Origin: Actinopolyspora erythraea
GTDB taxonomy: Bacteria; Actinomycetota; Actinomycetes; Mycobacteriales; Pseudonocardiaceae
NCBI RefSeq assembly: GCF_002263515.1
Contig: NZ_CP022752.1
Location: 1,922,001-1,986,000 of the forward strand
DNA: 64,000 bases
Direction: 5' to 3'
The notes below the pieces were generated by a model. It did no database searches and had not been told where the DNA came from. It saw only the letters and a program-made list of their open reading frames with translations. Below, piece after piece: positions 62,579-64,000 of this stretch. Numbering within the stretch: the first letter of the stretch is position 1; every line of letters starts with the position of its first letter. The position numbers and the translations under genes are program-made.

Positions 62579-64000
62579 GTGAATACCCCCGGCCAATACA
62601 ACCCCGAAGAAGACCCCCGTGAACCGGTCGGCTCTTCCGAGTCGGCAGACGCCACCGAGCGTCGAGCGAACCCGGAGCGCCCCCCGAACGCACCGGGTGC
62701 TTCCACCGGTTGGCAGCGCGCCGCGCGCGGAACCGAGCGGTTCGCGCGTGACACCGCCGACCGGCTGCGCCCAGTCGCGCGTCGAACCACCGACCGGATC
62801 GTTCGGTGGTTGCGGCGAGTACTGGCCACATTGGCGGCGTTGTCCGAACGTGTGGTGCGTCGGGCGGCTCCGTACGCGCGGCGCGCGCACGAGCGGCTGA
62901 TCCCCGCCATCGAGAGCGCGCAGCGCCGAATCGCCCCGCTCTTGCGGCGCGTGTGGCAGCGGCTCTCCCCGACGGTCGAACGTGTCCGGCGGCGCCTCTC
63001 CCCCGCCGTGCGGCGGGTCCGCGCCGAACTCGAACCCCGGCTGGCCAAGCTGCGCGCGAAGCTGCCGGAGAGCTCCGCCCGGCACCGTGCTTCGGTGCGC
63101 AGTCGTTCGGTACAGCTGACCGCGGCTGTCGCCGCGTTCGGTGTGCTGGCGATCATCGTCGGTACGGCCGGCCCCGACACCGGCGAGCGGACGACCCCCG
63201 CCGCTCACACCGTCGAACTGCGTTCCCCCGACCAGGCGCAGTCCGAGCAGGGCGCCGATTCGGACTCCGGTCAGAGCGGGACGGGGCAGGACTCCTCCTC
63301 GTCGGAGGGGAAGCGGGACAAGGCCCTGGGGGCCACCCCGGAGCCCGGGAGCGGCCCGCACTCGGACAGCGCCCCGTCGAAGCACGAGGTCGACATACCG
63401 CCGAACGCGCACGGCATCGACGTTTCCAACCACAACGGCCCCATCGACTGGAACCAGGTGGCCGCCTCGGGTGAGCACTACGCCTTCGTGCTGGCCACCG
63501 ACGGTGGGAACTTCACCAACCCGATGTTCCAGCAGCAGTTCAACGGTGCCAAGAACGCGGGCATGCTCGCCGGTGCCTACCACTTCGGCAGGCCGAACGG
63601 TTCCGCTGTCGCGCAGGCGGACCGGCTGATGGACACCATGGGGACCATCAACGACGGACGCACCCTGCCTCCGGTGCTGGACCTGGAGGTCTCGCCCAAC
63701 ACCGGTGGTTGCTACGGCAAGACCCCGGGGCAGATGCACGCCTGGACGCAGACCTTCCTGGACCGCGTCAAGTCCAGGACCGGGGACGAGGCCATCGTCT
63801 ACGCCAACCCCTCGTTCTGGAGCACCTGCATGGCGGGCTCGCAGGCCTTCTCCGAGCACCCGCTCTGGCTGGCTTCCTACGGGGTCCCCCAGCCGAGCAT
63901 GTTCGGTGGTTGGAACGCCTACTCGTTCTGGCAGTACACCGAAAAGGGGAGCGTGCCCGGCATAACCGGCCCGGTGGACAGGAACCTGTTCCAGGGCAGC
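62579..64000 (+). CDS. Membrane-anchored GH25 lysozyme with Arg-rich N-terminus, 3' end outside window
   Basis: The frame is open to the window edge (474 residues seen). Residues 1-175 are a cytoplasmic-looking, strongly Arg-rich helical region with repeated RR-L-SP-V-RRVR-like units. A single membrane helix (about 178-198) and an acidic Ser/Gly linker (about 200-270) come next. From about residue 277 a GH25 muramidase domain begins with HGIDVSNHNGPIDW and has the catalytic pair D368 and E370 in LDLEVS. The domain faces outside and would cut peptidoglycan. GTG 62579 has GGGGA just upstream. Very few residues of the domain should be missing. Confidence 0.9.
   Translation, partial: MNTPGQYNPEEDPREPVGSSESADATERRANPERPPNAPGASTGWQRAARGTERFARDTADRLRPVARRTTDRIVRWLRRVLATLAALSERVVRRAAPYARRAHERLIPAIESAQRRIAPLLRRVWQRLSPTVERVRRRLSPAVRRVRAELEPRLAKLRAKLPESSARHRASVRSRSVQLTAAVAAFGVLAIIVGTAGPDTGERTTPAAHTVELRSPDQAQSEQGADSDSGQSGTGQDSSSSEGKRDKALGATPEPGSGPHSDSAPSKHEVDIPPNAHGIDVSNHNGPIDWNQVAASGEHYAFVLATDGGNFTNPMFQQQFNGAKNAGMLAGAYHFGRPNGSAVAQADRLMDTMGTINDGRTLPPVLDLEVSPNTGGCYGKTPGQMHAWTQTFLDRVKSRTGDEAIVYANPSFWSTCMAGSQAFSEHPLWLASYGVPQPSMFGGWNAYSFWQYTEKGSVPGITGPVDRNLFQGS

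Overview
The window is chromosomal DNA from a high-GC actinomycete. Codons end almost always in G or C, there are many GTG starts, and several promoters place an extended -10 hexamer 6-8 nt before the start codon, as in leaderless transcripts. The block pdtaR (ANTAR regulator), a PaaI-type thioesterase, polA, rpsA, coaE-GrpB, DUF402 and uvrB matches the conserved mycobacterial/pseudonocardial order. Acidic proteins and a choline-to-betaine cluster would suit a halotolerant Pseudonocardiales genus such as Actinopolyspora; the genus is inference only.

Layout. 1-5.6 kb: a leftward sugar operon (lipoprotein binding protein, two CUT1 permeases, a GH31 alpha-xylosidase-like enzyme cut by the window edge) with two LacI-type operators. 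5.6-6.9 kb: an LtrA membrane protein. 7.3-12.9 kb: a small, decayed element integrated into a tRNA with anticodon CAA. It has imperfect direct repeats at both ends, a tyrosine integrase next to the tRNA, a WXG/LXG-like secretion substrate, a gene broken by an in-frame stop and an HD-domain fragment. 13.1-29.6 kb: the conserved core, interrupted by a VOC protein, a YhgE/Pip ABC-like pair, a GNAT protein and a methyltransferase. 29.6-35.8 kb: an acyl-CoA catabolic operon (CoA-transferase, crotonase, acetoacetate decarboxylase family protein, 3-hydroxyacyl-CoA dehydrogenase, acyl-CoA dehydrogenase) behind a LysR gene. 35.9-40.3 kb: an F420-type oxidoreductase, and an ABC permease whose ATPase is fused to an extracytoplasmic hydrolase. 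40.6-41.8 kb: a yybP-ykoY (manganese) riboswitch and terC. 42.0-43.3 kb: a RES/Xre-type toxin-antitoxin pair. 43.6-44.7 kb: a GH18 chitinase with a DasR-like operator.

44.7-55 kb is the most interesting part. An acyl-CoA synthetase, two SDR dehydrogenases, a TetR regulator and a quinone oxidoreductase run rightward. A HAD hydrolase, an APH-type kinase, an ACAD10/11-type acyl-CoA dehydrogenase and a MaoC hydratase run leftward. Copies or variants of one palindrome, ACCGACCGGTCGGT, lie at five sites, including the promoters of the synthetase, the TetR gene, the HAD-led operon and a secreted protein. The enzyme set resembles the 4-hydroxyacyl-CoA phosphorylation route (LvaACDE of Pseudomonas putida; ACAD10/ACAD11 of animals). 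I propose a TetR-controlled 4-hydroxy (or 4-oxo) acid catabolic regulon.

55-59.4 kb: choline oxidase, betaine-aldehyde dehydrogenase and a divergent TetR gene around an 18-bp palindrome. 59.7-64 kb: a DivIVA-like coiled-coil protein, a SixA-like phosphatase, a DUF2237 protein and the start of a membrane-anchored GH25 lysozyme with an unusual Arg-rich N-terminus that runs off the right edge.
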